The notes: generated by a model from the letters alone, not told the origin. Positions 9,282 through 17,341 are shown, numbered from the stretch's first letter. The stretch: 64,000 nucleotides of DNA from Mesorhizobium sp. M7A.F.Ca.US.008.03.1.1 (GCF_003997495.1 NZ_RZRU01000007.1:124001-188000), one strand, 5' to 3'. Numbers and translations: made by a program.

Positions 9282-10361
9282 TCAGGCGGGCGAGGGGCCG
9301 GATGAGGCTCGCACCACCAGTTCGACCGGCAGCGATTGCCGGCTGAACGAGCCGTCGTTTTCAAGGATCGCCTTGACGGCAAGGCGGCCCATCTCGGCGA
9401 TCGGCTGGACGATCGTGGTCAGCGGCGGCTTGGAAACCGCCCCTTCCGGAACACCGTCGAAGCCGACGACCGAAACATCGCCCGGTACCGAGATGTCGTG
9501 TTTCCGCAACCAGTCCAGCGCATGGAGCGCCATCCTGTCCGACATAGCCAGGATGGCTGTCGGCGTCTCGGCACCGGCGAAAATATGGTCGAGGCCGGCC
9601 CAAACGCTCTCCTCGTCATTGACGGTTTCGTAGATCGGCACACGCTCGACGTCGATGTCGACGCGGGAGAGTTCGGCGAAATAGCCACGCAGGCGGTCGC
9701 GCGTCCCGGAATAGAGGGCCTTCTCCATCTGCTCCCTTGTGGTGGGGCCGAAGCCGGAGTCCGCGACGGGCAGGGCAAGCACAGCAAAGCGACGATGCCC
9801 AAGCTCGGTCAGATGTCGAGCCGCGAGGCCCGCCCCGGCGATGTTGTCGACACCGATGGCCGCGACGGCGTCGTCGTCGTCCGAATCGAGATCGAGCGCA
9901 ACGAAGGGGAGCTTGCGTTCGCGCGCCAGTTCGACCAGCTTTGAACCGCCGTCGACACAGAAGACGATGAAGCCATCGACCAGCGCGCTCTGGATGTTCC
10001 AGGCGAGCTGCTCATTGTTGGCGGCGGAGACCAGCGAAATCCCCGCACCGGTCGCGTCACAAGCCTGCGAGATGCTGGCCATCATCACCCGGGCGAAAGG
10101 GTCTTCGAAGAAATAGGAGAGGGGTTCCGCGGTCGCGACACCGATGGCGTTGACCTTGCCGGCGCGCAGCAGCCGGCCCTTGGGGTCGGGCCCGCCATAT
10201 CCCATAGCCTCGGCTGCCGCCTTGACTCGCTCGCGGACCTCCTCGCGCACGATCTCCGGACGGGCGAACACGTTGGACGCGGTGCCGTGCGATACGCCGG
10301 CTGCCTTGGCGATGTCCGCCAACCGGACCGGTCTTGTCTTAGCAGAGATAAGTGGCGCCAT
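9282..10361 (-). CDS. LacI-family transcriptional regulator
   Basis: A 359-residue repressor-type protein. The N-terminal helix-turn-helix and hinge (VRLADIAKAAGVSHGTASNV, then IVREEVRERVKAAAEAMGY) is followed by a periplasmic-binding-protein-like sensor domain with the family elements AILAMSDRMALHALDWLR and DVSVVGFDGVPEGA. AGGAGA lies about 6 nt before the ATG at 10361. It ends 2 bp from the convergent opgC stop. A 14-bp near-palindrome sits 36 nt upstream of its start codon, and three more occur beyond it in front of two small paralogous ORFs. Autoregulation and control of those ORFs are inferred. The ligand, probably a sugar by family habit, is unknown. Confidence 0.92.
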   Translation of the reverse strand: MAPLISAKTRPVRLADIAKAAGVSHGTASNVFARPEIVREEVRERVKAAAEAMGYGGPDPKGRLLRAGKVNAIGVATAEPLSYFFEDPFARVMMASISQACDATGAGISLVSAANNEQLAWNIQSALVDGFIVFCVDGGSKLVELARERKLPFVALDLDSDDDDAVAAIGVDNIAGAGLAARHLTELGHRRFAVLALPVADSGFGPTTREQMEKALYSGTRDRLRGYFAELSRVDIDVERVPIYETVNDEESVWAGLDHIFAGAETPTAILAMSDRMALHALDWLRKHDISVPGDVSVVGFDGVPEGAVSKPPLTTIVQPIAEMGRLAVKAILENDGSFSRQSLPVELVVRASSGPSPA

Positions 10362-10397
10362 CTTCGTCTCCTGAATTCTTCCCATCTAACACTTTCG

Positions 10398-10411
10398 TTG
10401 GATCGGTTCAA
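10398..10411. promoter_or_regulatory. LacI-type operator candidate O1
   Basis: The sequence TTGGATCGGTTCAA has the form of a near-perfect LacI-family palindrome. It lies 36 nt upstream of the repressor ATG, which suggests autoregulation. Confidence 0.7.
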
Positions 10412-10447
10412 ATTTTGACTTGATCGAAGCCTCGATAAGGCCTATGT

Positions 10448-10461
10448 TTGAATCGATCCAA
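10448..10461. promoter_or_regulatory. LacI-type operator candidate O2
   Basis: TTGAATCGATCCAA is the exact reverse complement of O3 and O4. It is 50 bp from O1 and 34 bp from O3, a layout that could support looping or cooperative binding in the shared divergent promoter. Confidence 0.75.
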
Positions 10462-10481
10462 GGGAATGCCGGTCGTCAGGA

Positions 10482-10495
10482 TTGGATCGATTCAA
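10482..10495. promoter_or_regulatory. LacI-type operator candidate O3
   Basis: TTGGATCGATTCAA ends 21 nt before the ATG of the first small ORF, the same spacing as O4 before the second. It would fall near the transcription start or in the leader and so suit repression. Confidence 0.78.
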
Positions 10496-10516
10496 CATCA
10501 AGCAGGGAGTTGTGTC

Positions 10517-10660
10517 ATGCATCCCGTCAATTTTCTGTTCGAAGACATTTACCGCAACGACTGGAGCATCTCGTCGAACACCGCGACGCAGAGGCGTCGT
10601 GGCAAAGCCGGTCCATGGGTCCGCGAGCTGCGGTTCCTTGTGGAGCGCAAGCGGAGCTGA
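10517..10660 (+). CDS. Small basic protein, paralogue 1 (unknown function)
   Basis: A 47-residue ORF with a good ribosome site (AGGGAG at 10504-10509, 7 nt before ATG). Its N-terminus MHPVNFLFEDIYRNDW is nearly the same as that of the next ORF (MHPVSYLFEDIYRNYW), while the C-terminal halves differ but are both arginine-rich (TQRRRGKAGPWVRELR here). The conserved start, ribosome site and identically placed operator argue that it is a real gene. I do not recognise the family. No membrane segment or signal peptide is evident; it could be a small regulatory or adaptor protein. Confidence 0.72.
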   Translation: MHPVNFLFEDIYRNDWSISSNTATQRRRGKAGPWVRELRFLVERKRS

Positions 10661-10686
10661 GCGGGGCGGTTTTTCGTGCCCATCGA

Positions 10687-10700
10687 TTGGATCGATTCAA
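10687..10700. promoter_or_regulatory. LacI-type operator candidate O4
   Basis: TTGGATCGATTCAA is identical to O3, and its 3' end is again exactly 21 nt before the ATG of the downstream small ORF. This suggests that operator and gene were duplicated as one unit. Confidence 0.78.
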
Positions 10701-10721
10701 GCAATGAAAGGAGTGCACATC

Positions 10722-10871
10722 ATGCATCCCGTGAGCTATCTATTTGAAGACATCTATCGCAACTATTGGGGCATCGCGCCGGCTTCCGAACGGCCGGAGC
10801 GGCGTCGGTTGGCAAGGTTCCGGCGGCGCAATCGCGAATTGGTCATCCAGCCCGAGCCCCGGCAGGACTAA
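10722..10871 (+). CDS. Small basic protein, paralogue 2 (unknown function)
   Basis: A 49-residue ORF with ribosome site AAAGGAG 9 nt before the ATG. Twelve of its first 16 residues or more match paralogue 1 (shared MHPV, LFEDIYRN, W), and the middle is highly basic (RRRLARFRRRNREL). Divergence after the first 20 residues against conservation at the N-terminus suggests that the LFEDIYRN segment is the functional part. Family not recognised. It is the last gene before the convergent DUF423 gene. Confidence 0.74.
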   Translation: MHPVSYLFEDIYRNYWGIAPASERPERRRLARFRRRNRELVIQPEPRQD

Positions 10872-10934
10872 CGGCCCGGCAAACGACGTTTGATAGGCGG
10901 AGGTCTGTTTATCGGGCAGGGCGCCCAGAGGCGT

Positions 10935-11309
10935 TCAGGAACGTGCGCGCACCAGCGCCGAGGCAGCGATCGCCAGCCAACCGGCGATGAGTAGGGTGCC
11001 GCCGATCGGCGCCGACAGCGGGAACAGTCGCGACCCGATGAAATCGCGGGCTAGCAGATCGCCGCAGAAAAGCAGAAGCCCAACCAGCAGGATCAGGCTG
11101 GCGATGCGCAGGATCCGGTTTGCGCCAAGCAGTCCGGCGGCAAGGAAGACCGGCGCGTGCATCAGCAGGAACGATGCCGCGGTGCCGACGAAAGCGCCAC
11201 CCAGATGCGCCGCCGCGGCCGACAGCGCCACACCCGCCGCGCCGCAGAGGCCGCTGGCCAGGACGAGGATACGGCTGCTGGCGCCGGAAAATTGCTCGGC
11301 TGTGCTCAT
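10935..11309 (-). CDS. DUF423 family membrane protein
   Basis: A 124-residue protein with four hydrophobic segments. The family pattern is visible in LCGAAGVALSAAAAHLGG near the N-terminus and LFPLSAPIGGTLLIAGWLA near the C-terminus, matching YgdD-type DUF423 proteins of the inner membrane. Function is unknown. It lies 41 bp downstream of the MFS gene on the same strand and may be co-transcribed with it. Confidence 0.85.
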   Translation of the reverse strand: MSTAEQFSGASSRILVLASGLCGAAGVALSAAAAHLGGAFVGTAASFLLMHAPVFLAAGLLGANRILRIASLILLVGLLLFCGDLLARDFIGSRLFPLSAPIGGTLLIAGWLAIAASALVRARS

Positions 11310-11350
11310 GTCCGTGGCTCCGTGGTATCAGAGGGATATGCCTGACTCGG

Positions 11351-12610
11351 TCAGGGCTTGCCGGGGTTGGCGAGCATATCCTGCGCGCGGCGTGATTGCG
11401 CCAGCCAGTTATACACCGCACCCCCGGCCATCAAGACGGATGTGCCCAGAAACACCGAGCGCATGCCGAAATGACCACCGGCAAAGCCGCCCAGCAAGGG
11501 GCCGGCGACTTGCCCGACATACTGGGCGGAAATCGACAACCCGAGCACATTGCCGCCGACGCCATCGGGAACATTGTGGCGGATCACGCTGGTGATGCAG
11601 GGCAAGAGACCGCCCAGCGCCAGGCCCATCAGGAAGCGCAGGCCGATGAGTTGCCAGCTTTGTGTGACGAAGGCCTGCGGGATCAGCAGCAGCGCCGAGA
11701 CGGCAAGTGCGCCGATAATGACGTTCCAGTGGCCGACGCGGTCGGCGAGCTTGCCGAGGCGCGAGGCCGACAGGATGGCGCCAAGGGCCGCCGCCGACAT
11801 GACGACGCCTGATATCAGCGTGACGCGGCTTTGGTCCGCAATCAACTGCTGCACATAGACGGTGATGATCGGCTCGATCGACATGGTGGCGAAGCTCAAC
11901 AGCATGCCGGTCGCCAGCATGGCGACGACAGGCCGCTTGTCGGGGATTTGTGCCCAGCCGCCTTTCTGCTTCTGCTTCGACGCGGCGTCTGCTGTTTTCG
12001 GCCGGGGATTCTCCTTGATTAGAAACGTGGTCGCCAGGAACGCCAGGAAGATGACGCCGCCGGACAACAGGAAGGTGGCGCGGATGCCGATCAGCGGCGG
12101 CAGGGCGCCGCCAACCAGCGGGCCGACCAGAGCCCCGCCCGTGATGCCGGCCGACAGCAGGCCCAACGCCCAGCCGGAACGCTCCTTCGGCGTCTGCATG
12201 GCGACGAGGATGGTCGATCCCGAGGAATAGCCGCCGGCAAAACCGATCAGCAGCCGCAGCAGCACCAGTTGCCAGACCGTCTGCACCATGCCGGTCAGCG
12301 ACATGCATATGGCCATGCCAAAGCTGGCGCGAACCAGCATCACCTTGCGGCCGTAGCGGTCACCGAGACGTCCCCAGAGCGGCGCCACCAGCGCCGCAGC
12401 GAAGAACGTCGCGCCATAGGCGATCCCCGACCATTGCACGATCGCCGCGTGGCCCTCGGCGCCGAGCTGCTCGATATAGAGCGGCAGGAAAGGCAAAAGC
12501 AGTGTCATGGCGACGAGCGTCGAGAACGACCCGGCGAAGCACACGAACAGATTGCGCTGCCAGTGGATGTTGTAGGTGCTGTCGGTCGCCGGGGGCGTAT
12601 TCTGCGGCAT
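11351..12610 (-). CDS. MFS transporter (drug/multidrug efflux type)
   Basis: A 419-residue, 12-helix major facilitator protein. The motif between helices 2 and 3 is WGRLGDRYGRKVMLVRAS. Helix 5 carries GITGGALVGPLVGGALPP, which resembles the antiporter motif C of 12/14-TM drug exporters. The ATG at 12610 gives a short polar N-terminus before the first helix. It is divergent from a GntR-family gene with about 155 bp between, so control by that regulator is likely. The substrate is unknown. Confidence 0.88.
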   Translation of the reverse strand: MPQNTPPATDSTYNIHWQRNLFVCFAGSFSTLVAMTLLLPFLPLYIEQLGAEGHAAIVQWSGIAYGATFFAAALVAPLWGRLGDRYGRKVMLVRASFGMAICMSLTGMVQTVWQLVLLRLLIGFAGGYSSGSTILVAMQTPKERSGWALGLLSAGITGGALVGPLVGGALPPLIGIRATFLLSGGVIFLAFLATTFLIKENPRPKTADAASKQKQKGGWAQIPDKRPVVAMLATGMLLSFATMSIEPIITVYVQQLIADQSRVTLISGVVMSAAALGAILSASRLGKLADRVGHWNVIIGALAVSALLLIPQAFVTQSWQLIGLRFLMGLALGGLLPCITSVIRHNVPDGVGGNVLGLSISAQYVGQVAGPLLGGFAGGHFGMRSVFLGTSVLMAGGAVYNWLAQSRRAQDMLANPGKP

Positions 12611-12653
12611 GTCATGTGTCCTGTCCGAGCAACGCCGAGCTGTGGGTTGCTGC

Positions 12654-12681
12654 GGATACCAGTTTGGGATACCAATATGGT
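12654..12681. promoter_or_regulatory. Candidate operator in the divergent MFS/GntR promoter
   Basis: Two direct copies of GGATACCA (12654-12661 and 12667-12674) are spaced 13 bp apart, and the second overlaps the inverted repeat ACCA-ATA-TGGT (12671-12681). The position just upstream of the MFS gene fits a regulator-binding site, but binding is not shown by sequence alone. Confidence 0.45.
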
Positions 12682-12766
12682 GCACGTCATGGACGCAAGC
12701 TTGGCCGCTGTCAATGCAACCTGTCGAACGTGATCGGCAAGACGATTGCCAGCAAACGACCAGAAG

Positions 12767-13444
12767 ATGGAAACGACAATGTCGCAGATGCAGAACGTCG
12801 AAAAACAGCTTCGGCAGATGATCCTGGGCCTCGAGATCGGTCCCGGCGAAAAGCTGACCGAGCGCTGGATAGAGAGCCGTTTCGGTGCATCGCGAACCCC
12901 GGTCAGGGCAGCACTTCTGCGGCTCGAGACCGAGGGCCTGGTCGGCAGGGACGGGCGCGGCTGGACGGTGTCGCCGATCAATCTGGCTGAACTCGAGCAG
13001 ATCGCCGTCTACAGGGAGGCGGTCGAGATCGCGGCCCTTCGCCTGACATGCAGCCTGGCGGACCGGAGCGCCGTCGATGTCATCGAGGCGATGCTCGAAT
13101 CCTGCGACAACGACACGCCGCGCGAGGAATGGCATCGCGTCGGCATGGATTTTCACATCGAACTGGCGCGTCTGTCGGGCAATGAATTCCTGTTCCGGGC
13201 GGTGCGCGATGCCATGACGCGCCTGTCGCGGGCGCGCTGGCTGGAGGTTCGCGACGAAGCGGCCCTCAGCCGCGCCTGGACCGAACATCGCGCCATACTG
13301 GCGGCGGCACGCCTTGGCGACGCCGATGAAGCCGCACGCCTGCTCTCGGTCCACATCGTAGGCAGCCGCGACCGGCTGGTGACGTCGCTCGCCAACGATC
13401 GGCGCGGTCTTCGCGCCAGAGGCTTTGCCGTCGTTGCTGCTTGA
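12767..13444 (+). CDS. GntR-family regulator (FCD/FadR subfamily)
   Basis: A protein of about 225 residues. The N-terminal winged helix has the GntR signature LTERWIESRFGASRTPVRAAL, here shortened by about six residues, and GLVGRDGRGWTVSPI. The C-terminal all-helical FCD domain carries the metal-site pattern (MDFHIELARLSGNE, EHRAILAAARLGDADEA, LSVHIVGSRDRL). FCD regulators bind organic acids or similar small molecules. The start is uncertain between ATG 12767 and ATG 12779. It is divergent from the MFS transporter, its likely target. Confidence 0.88.
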   Translation: METTMSQMQNVEKQLRQMILGLEIGPGEKLTERWIESRFGASRTPVRAALLRLETEGLVGRDGRGWTVSPINLAELEQIAVYREAVEIAALRLTCSLADRSAVDVIEAMLESCDNDTPREEWHRVGMDFHIELARLSGNEFLFRAVRDAMTRLSRARWLEVRDEAALSRAWTEHRAILAAARLGDADEAARLLSVHIVGSRDRLVTSLANDRRGLRARGFAVVAA

Positions 13445-13529
13445 AGGTGATGAAGGGGCGCAAAGCGGCGTCTGAATGTATGCGCACTTTCGCCTCGCTT
13501 CGCAGACGCCGATGGCGTAAGGAGCGGCG

Positions 13530-13790
13530 ATGGAAAACAACCGATTTGAAACACCTGTGACTGTGAAGTCAGTCGCGGCGGGAAATACTCAGCTCCTGCG
13601 CACGGCGCGTGAGGCTTCCGACTACCTCCTCAACAGCTGGCCCGGCAAGCGCAGCCCCAAGCATCGCGCAGCCCTGCAGGCCTGCCATGACGCACTCGCT
13701 GGCGACAAGCCGGCGATGAATGCCAGGCGCGCCTTCATTGCGGCAGCACGCGAAGTGGACGTGTTCGTCAGCGACAAGACGCCGGCCTAA
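13530..13790 (+). CDS. DUF982 domain-containing protein
   Basis: An 86-residue protein that fits the DUF982 family, which is strongly expanded in rhizobia. Visible are the N-terminal FETPVTVK strand, EASDYLLNSWPGKRSPKHRAA and ACHDALAGDKPAMNARRAFI. The function of the family is unknown. The ATG is preceded by GGAGCGGCG, and a strong terminator follows the stop. Confidence 0.85.
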   Translation: MENNRFETPVTVKSVAAGNTQLLRTAREASDYLLNSWPGKRSPKHRAALQACHDALAGDKPAMNARRAFIAAAREVDVFVSDKTPA

Positions 13791-13817
13791 TATCAGGCGA
13801 CATCAGGATTGAGGCAC

Positions 13818-13839
13818 GGCCCGCATTCGCGGGCCTTTT
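13818..13839. terminator. Intrinsic terminator after the DUF982 gene
   Basis: The stem GGCCCGC/GCGGGCC has a 4-nt loop and is followed by TTTT. It is placed between two convergent genes. Confidence 0.8.
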
Positions 13840-13843
13840 GCCG

Positions 13844-13996
13844 TCACTTTGCCGTTTCGGTTTCGCCTTCGGTTTCATCCTCGGGCTTCGAACGTTCCCT
13901 CGCTGCAACCTTGGCTGCGAGCTTCTCAGCCTTCTTGGCCGCCTTCTGGCGGTCGCGTTCCTTGCGTTCCTGATCGTAATTTGGTGGTCGCGCCAT
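13844..13996 (-). CDS. Small charged protein (50 aa), function unknown
   Basis: An ORF of 50 residues beginning MARPPNYDQERKERDRQKAA, then lysine/alanine-rich and ending in a Glu/Thr-rich tail. AAAGGAG lies 6 nt before the ATG. The composition predicts a single long helix, possibly coiled coil. I recall very similar short proteins starting MARPPNY in other Rhizobiales, but could not check. It converges on the DUF982 gene, sharing the terminator region. Confidence 0.7.
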   Translation of the reverse strand: MARPPNYDQERKERDRQKAAKKAEKLAAKVAARERSKPEDETEGETETAK

Positions 13997-14172
13997 ATCA
14001 GCTCCTTTTCACTGCCTCGCGGCTCTGGTCCTGCCTAGGAGCATTAGCCGTCAAACACAACAGCTGAAGCGATAGTGCGTCGATGATGGCCAGGCTTGCA
14101 AGATGCGCGTCGCGATGAAGGGGCCAAGCCCGTTATTGCGGTGGCCGATACCTATCGCCGTCGATTTGCCGA

Positions 14173-15216
14173 TCAGATGCCGCTTCGGTCAATCACCAGA
14201 TCGGCGGCACCAAAGCGGTCCTTTGCCGTCAGTTGCTGGTGCCAGTAGGGATAGAGCAAGGGCGGCCGGCTGACCGCGTCGAGGCGCTCGCGCTCCTCGC
14301 CGGAAAGCACCAGGCTTGCCGCCGCGATGTTGTCCCGGAACTGCGTTTCCGTCCTGCCGCCGATCACCAGGGAACTGATGGACGGCCGGCCAAGCAGCCA
14401 GGCCAGCGCCACCTGCGCTGCCGACACGCCGCGCTGCGCGCCGATCTCCACAAGCACATCGACGATCCGCCACAGCCGGTCCTCGTCGCGGATCGGTGGT
14501 TCCGACCAGCCCGCGAGCTGGCGGGCGGTGGGGCTGTCGCGGCGGTATTTGCCGGACAGCAATCCGCCGGCAAGCGGGCTCCAGACCAGAACGCCCAGCC
14601 CCTGGTCGACGGAAATCGGCAGCAGTTCGTACTCCGCCTCGCGCGCTTCCAGCGTGTAATGGATCTGCTGCGTGACAAAGCGCGGCTGATGATGGCTGTC
14701 GCTGATGCCGAGCGCCTTCATCACCTGCCAGCCGGAGTAGTTGGAGCAGCCGACATAGCGGATCTTGCCCTGGGCAACCAGCGTGTCGAGCGCGCCGATG
14801 GTTTCCTCCAGCGGTGTCACGCCATCCCATTCGTGCAGGAAATAGATGTCGATGACGTCGGTCTTGAGCCGTTTCAGGCTCTTCTCGCATTCGCGGATCA
14901 GGTGATAACGCGACAGGCCTTCATCGTTCGGACCTTTGCCGATCCGCATCCGCGCCTTGGAGGCGATCAGCACGTCGCCCTTGCGCTTGCCGCCGAGCGC
15001 TTCACCGACGATCTCTTCCGAAATGCCGTTCGAATAGACATTGGCGGTGTCGATGACATTGATGCCGGCGTCGATGCAGAGGTCGATCATCCGGCGCGCC
15101 TCGTCGAGGTCGGTCTTGCCGACAGCCGAAAACGCGCCGGCGCCACCGAAAGTCATGGTGCCCATGGTCAGCGTCGATACTTTCAGGCCGGAACGGCCGA
15201 GAGTGCGGTATTCCAT
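14173..15216 (-). CDS. Aldo/keto reductase
   Basis: A 347-residue NADPH-dependent oxidoreductase of the AKR superfamily with a complete catalytic tetrad: Asp56 and Tyr61 (INVIDTANVYSNG), Lys87 (IASKARM) and His128 (YFLHEWDG). The C-terminal cofactor motif is SLVIGGRTETQFRDN. It reduces aldehydes or ketones in the cytosol; the substrate is unknown. The start ATG begins the typical MEYRTLGRSGLKVS. About 130 bp after it hold no gene, and it is divergent from ppk2. Confidence 0.92.
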   Translation of the reverse strand: MEYRTLGRSGLKVSTLTMGTMTFGGAGAFSAVGKTDLDEARRMIDLCIDAGINVIDTANVYSNGISEEIVGEALGGKRKGDVLIASKARMRIGKGPNDEGLSRYHLIRECEKSLKRLKTDVIDIYFLHEWDGVTPLEETIGALDTLVAQGKIRYVGCSNYSGWQVMKALGISDSHHQPRFVTQQIHYTLEAREAEYELLPISVDQGLGVLVWSPLAGGLLSGKYRRDSPTARQLAGWSEPPIRDEDRLWRIVDVLVEIGAQRGVSAAQVALAWLLGRPSISSLVIGGRTETQFRDNIAAASLVLSGEERERLDAVSRPPLLYPYWHQQLTAKDRFGAADLVIDRSGI

Positions 15217-15494
15217 GTAGGTCCTCGCGATTGCATTGGGAAAGGGGCCGGGGAAGGGGCCCGAATATGGCCGCTATTTGTAGGATAATTTGGGTGACTT
15301 GTCTCCATGCCAGGACGACGGATCGATCATGCCTGGCGGGATTGGCAGCTGCGGTGATCACGCTCGGCTGCAATAAAACCGTCATTGCAGGCCTATATTG
15401 AAGTCGGCTCAGGTGTTGCCTTTCCCAGGCCGTAAGCCGGGATTCTGGGGCGCCGGACGTGGATCGACAGAGCTTGCAAGTGGAGCAGCCGATA

Positions 15495-16415
15495 ATGACC
15501 GAGCTAAAACAGAATTCTGCGGCCAGGGATTGGCTTGAAGCCGAGCTCGCCGACACGCTTGACGAAGACTATGAGCTCGAAATGTCGGAGCCGGCGCTGT
15601 CGATGGAGATCGCCAAGATCTACAAGAACGCGCATCCGCCTTCGATCGATCGCATGCAATATTTTCGTGATTTGATCAGCCTGCAGTCCGAATTGATCAA
15701 GCTTCAATCCTGGGTCGCCTACCACAAGAAGAAGCTGGTGGTGATCTTCGAGGGCCGCGACTCGGCCGGCAAGGGCGGGGTCATCAAGCGCATCACCCAG
15801 CGGCTCAATCCGCGCATCTGCCGTGTCGTGGCACTGCCGGCGCCGACCGAGCGCGAAAAGTCGCAATGGTATTTCCAGCGCTACGTTCCGCATCTGCCGG
15901 CCGGCGGCGAAATCGTGCTGTTCGACCGCTCCTGGTACAACCGCTCCGGCGTCGAACGGGTGATGGGCTTTGCCCAATCCGATCAGGTCGAAGAATTCTT
16001 CCGCGACGTGCCGGAGTTCGAGCGCATGCTGGTCCGCTCGGGCATCACCGTGGTCAAATACTGGTTCTCGATCACCGACGAGGAACAGCAGATGCGCTTT
16101 TTGATGCGCATCCACGATCCGATGAAGCAGTGGAAACTGTCGCCGATGGACCTGCAGTCGCGCGTGCGCTGGGAGCAGTACACCAAGGCCAAGGAAGAGA
16201 CCTTCGCCCGCACCAACATCCCGGAAGCGCCCTGGTTCATCGTCGAAGGCAACGACAAGAAGCGCGCGCGGCTGAACTGCATCGACCACCTGCTCAAGCA
16301 ACTGCCCTACGAGGAAGTGCCGCACGAGGAGATCACGTTGCCGGAGCGCGTCTTCAACCCCGAATACGAGCGCCAGGTGCTGCCGCGTGAGCTCTACGTG
16401 CCGGAGAAGTATTGA
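15495..16415 (+). CDS. ppk2: Polyphosphate kinase 2 (PPK2)
   Basis: A 306-residue PPK2-family kinase. The Walker A loop GRDSAGKGG is at residues 87-95, the catalytic Arg/Lys lid follows (GVIKRI, then PTEREKSQWYFQRY), and Walker B is VLFDRSWYNRSG with Asp144. These enzymes use polyphosphate to phosphorylate nucleoside diphosphates, or the reverse. The length and single domain fit class I. The ATG at 15495 with GTGGAG upstream is preferred over a GTG at 15459. It is followed by a repeat pair and no other gene on its strand. Confidence 0.93.
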   Translation: MTELKQNSAARDWLEAELADTLDEDYELEMSEPALSMEIAKIYKNAHPPSIDRMQYFRDLISLQSELIKLQSWVAYHKKKLVVIFEGRDSAGKGGVIKRITQRLNPRICRVVALPAPTEREKSQWYFQRYVPHLPAGGEIVLFDRSWYNRSGVERVMGFAQSDQVEEFFRDVPEFERMLVRSGITVVKYWFSITDEEQQMRFLMRIHDPMKQWKLSPMDLQSRVRWEQYTKAKEETFARTNIPEAPWFIVEGNDKKRARLNCIDHLLKQLPYEEVPHEEITLPERVFNPEYERQVLPRELYVPEKY

Positions 16416-16421
16416 GAAGTA

Positions 16422-16476
16422 CTCCCTTCTCCCCGTCTCTATACAGGGAGAAGGTGCCGGCAGGCGGATGAGGGGC
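16422..16476 (+). repeat. Palindromic intergenic repeat, copy C1
   Basis: The hairpin CCTTCTCCCCGT ... AGGGAGAAGG is followed by the tail TGCCGGCAGGCGGATGAGGGG. The architecture matches the A and B repeats but the stem differs. It lies directly after the ppk2 stop. Confidence 0.72.
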
Positions 16477-16590
16477 GGCGCCGACTTCGGTAGTTGGCTG
16501 CGGACAAGCAGCTGAACGGGCGAAACTTATTCTGGCATCATATTGCCGTCGGGGGCATTCCCGACAATACTATATTCAGCCGGTAGCGCT

Positions 16591-16641
16591 GCCCTCAATG
16601 CCCTGCCGGGCATTTCTCCCCGTATAGTGACGGGGAGAAAG
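16591..16641 (-). repeat. Palindromic intergenic repeat, copy C2 (inverted)
   Basis: The reverse-oriented partner of C1, with CCCTGCCGGGCATTTCTCCCCG and an ACGGGGAGAAA arm in positions 16600-16641. It lies just downstream of the DHFR-like gene stop. Confidence 0.68.
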
Positions 16642-16665
16642 GGGCCAGCACCGAGGTTTCGCCAC

Positions 16666-17313
16666 CTACGCCCGCTTGATGGTGACATGCGTGGCAAGCG
16701 CCGTTGCTACCTGCTCGCCGCAGGCATAACCGAGCTTTACCATATCCAGGCCGGCAAAAAGGTTCTCGCCTGTTCCCAGCAGCACCGGCGAGATCGCCAG
16801 ATGCATCTCGTCGATGAGCTTTTCCTGCAAATACTGGCGGATTGTAGCGACACCCCCGCCGACCCGCACATCCTTGGCGCCAGCGGCAGCCTTGGCCTGT
16901 TCGAGCGCCGAATGGATGCCATCAGTGACGAAGTGGAAAGTGGTGCCGCCCTCCATCGTTATCGGTTCCCGCTTGTGATGGGTGAGCACGAAAACTGGCA
17001 CATGGTAGGGCGGGTTGTCGCCCCACCAGCCCTTCCAGCTGTCGTCACGCCATTCGCCGCGGATCGGTCCGAACATGTTGCGGCCGAGGATCCAGGCGCC
17101 GACATTCTCGAAGCTGCGCGCCGCGAACGCCTCGTTGATGTCGGTGGTGCCGCCATCTTGCCCGAGCACCATCTCGCGGAAGGTGCGGGTGTCGACAAAC
17201 CACTTGTGCAAGGATTCCCCACCGACGCCGAGAGGATTTTGCAGATCCTGATCGGGACCGGCGCCATAGCCGTCGAGCGACAGGGTGAAAGCGTTGACGC
17301 GAAGTTTGGACAT
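16666..17313 (-). CDS. Dihydrofolate reductase family protein (RibD-C-like)
   Basis: A 215-residue protein of the DHFR/RibD C-terminal fold: N-terminal LRVNAFTLSLDGYGAGPDQD, ENVGAWILGRNMFGP, VFVLTHHKREP and the nucleotide-binding DVRVGGGVATIRQYL. Such proteins are NADPH-dependent reductases of unknown substrate, distinct from true FolA. AGGAGG lies 6 nt before the ATG. The promoter carries a long imperfect palindrome, although no regulator gene is adjacent. Confidence 0.87.
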   Translation of the reverse strand: MSKLRVNAFTLSLDGYGAGPDQDLQNPLGVGGESLHKWFVDTRTFREMVLGQDGGTTDINEAFAARSFENVGAWILGRNMFGPIRGEWRDDSWKGWWGDNPPYHVPVFVLTHHKREPITMEGGTTFHFVTDGIHSALEQAKAAAGAKDVRVGGGVATIRQYLQEKLIDEMHLAISPVLLGTGENLFAGLDMVKLGYACGEQVATALATHVTIKRA

Positions 17314-17341
17314 GCGAGCCTCCTCGATAACCAGTTGTATT

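Noticed and set aside
13996..14172. Gene remnant between the small charged ORF and the aldo/keto reductase
   Set aside because: Frames are short and interrupted, with no recognisable motif.
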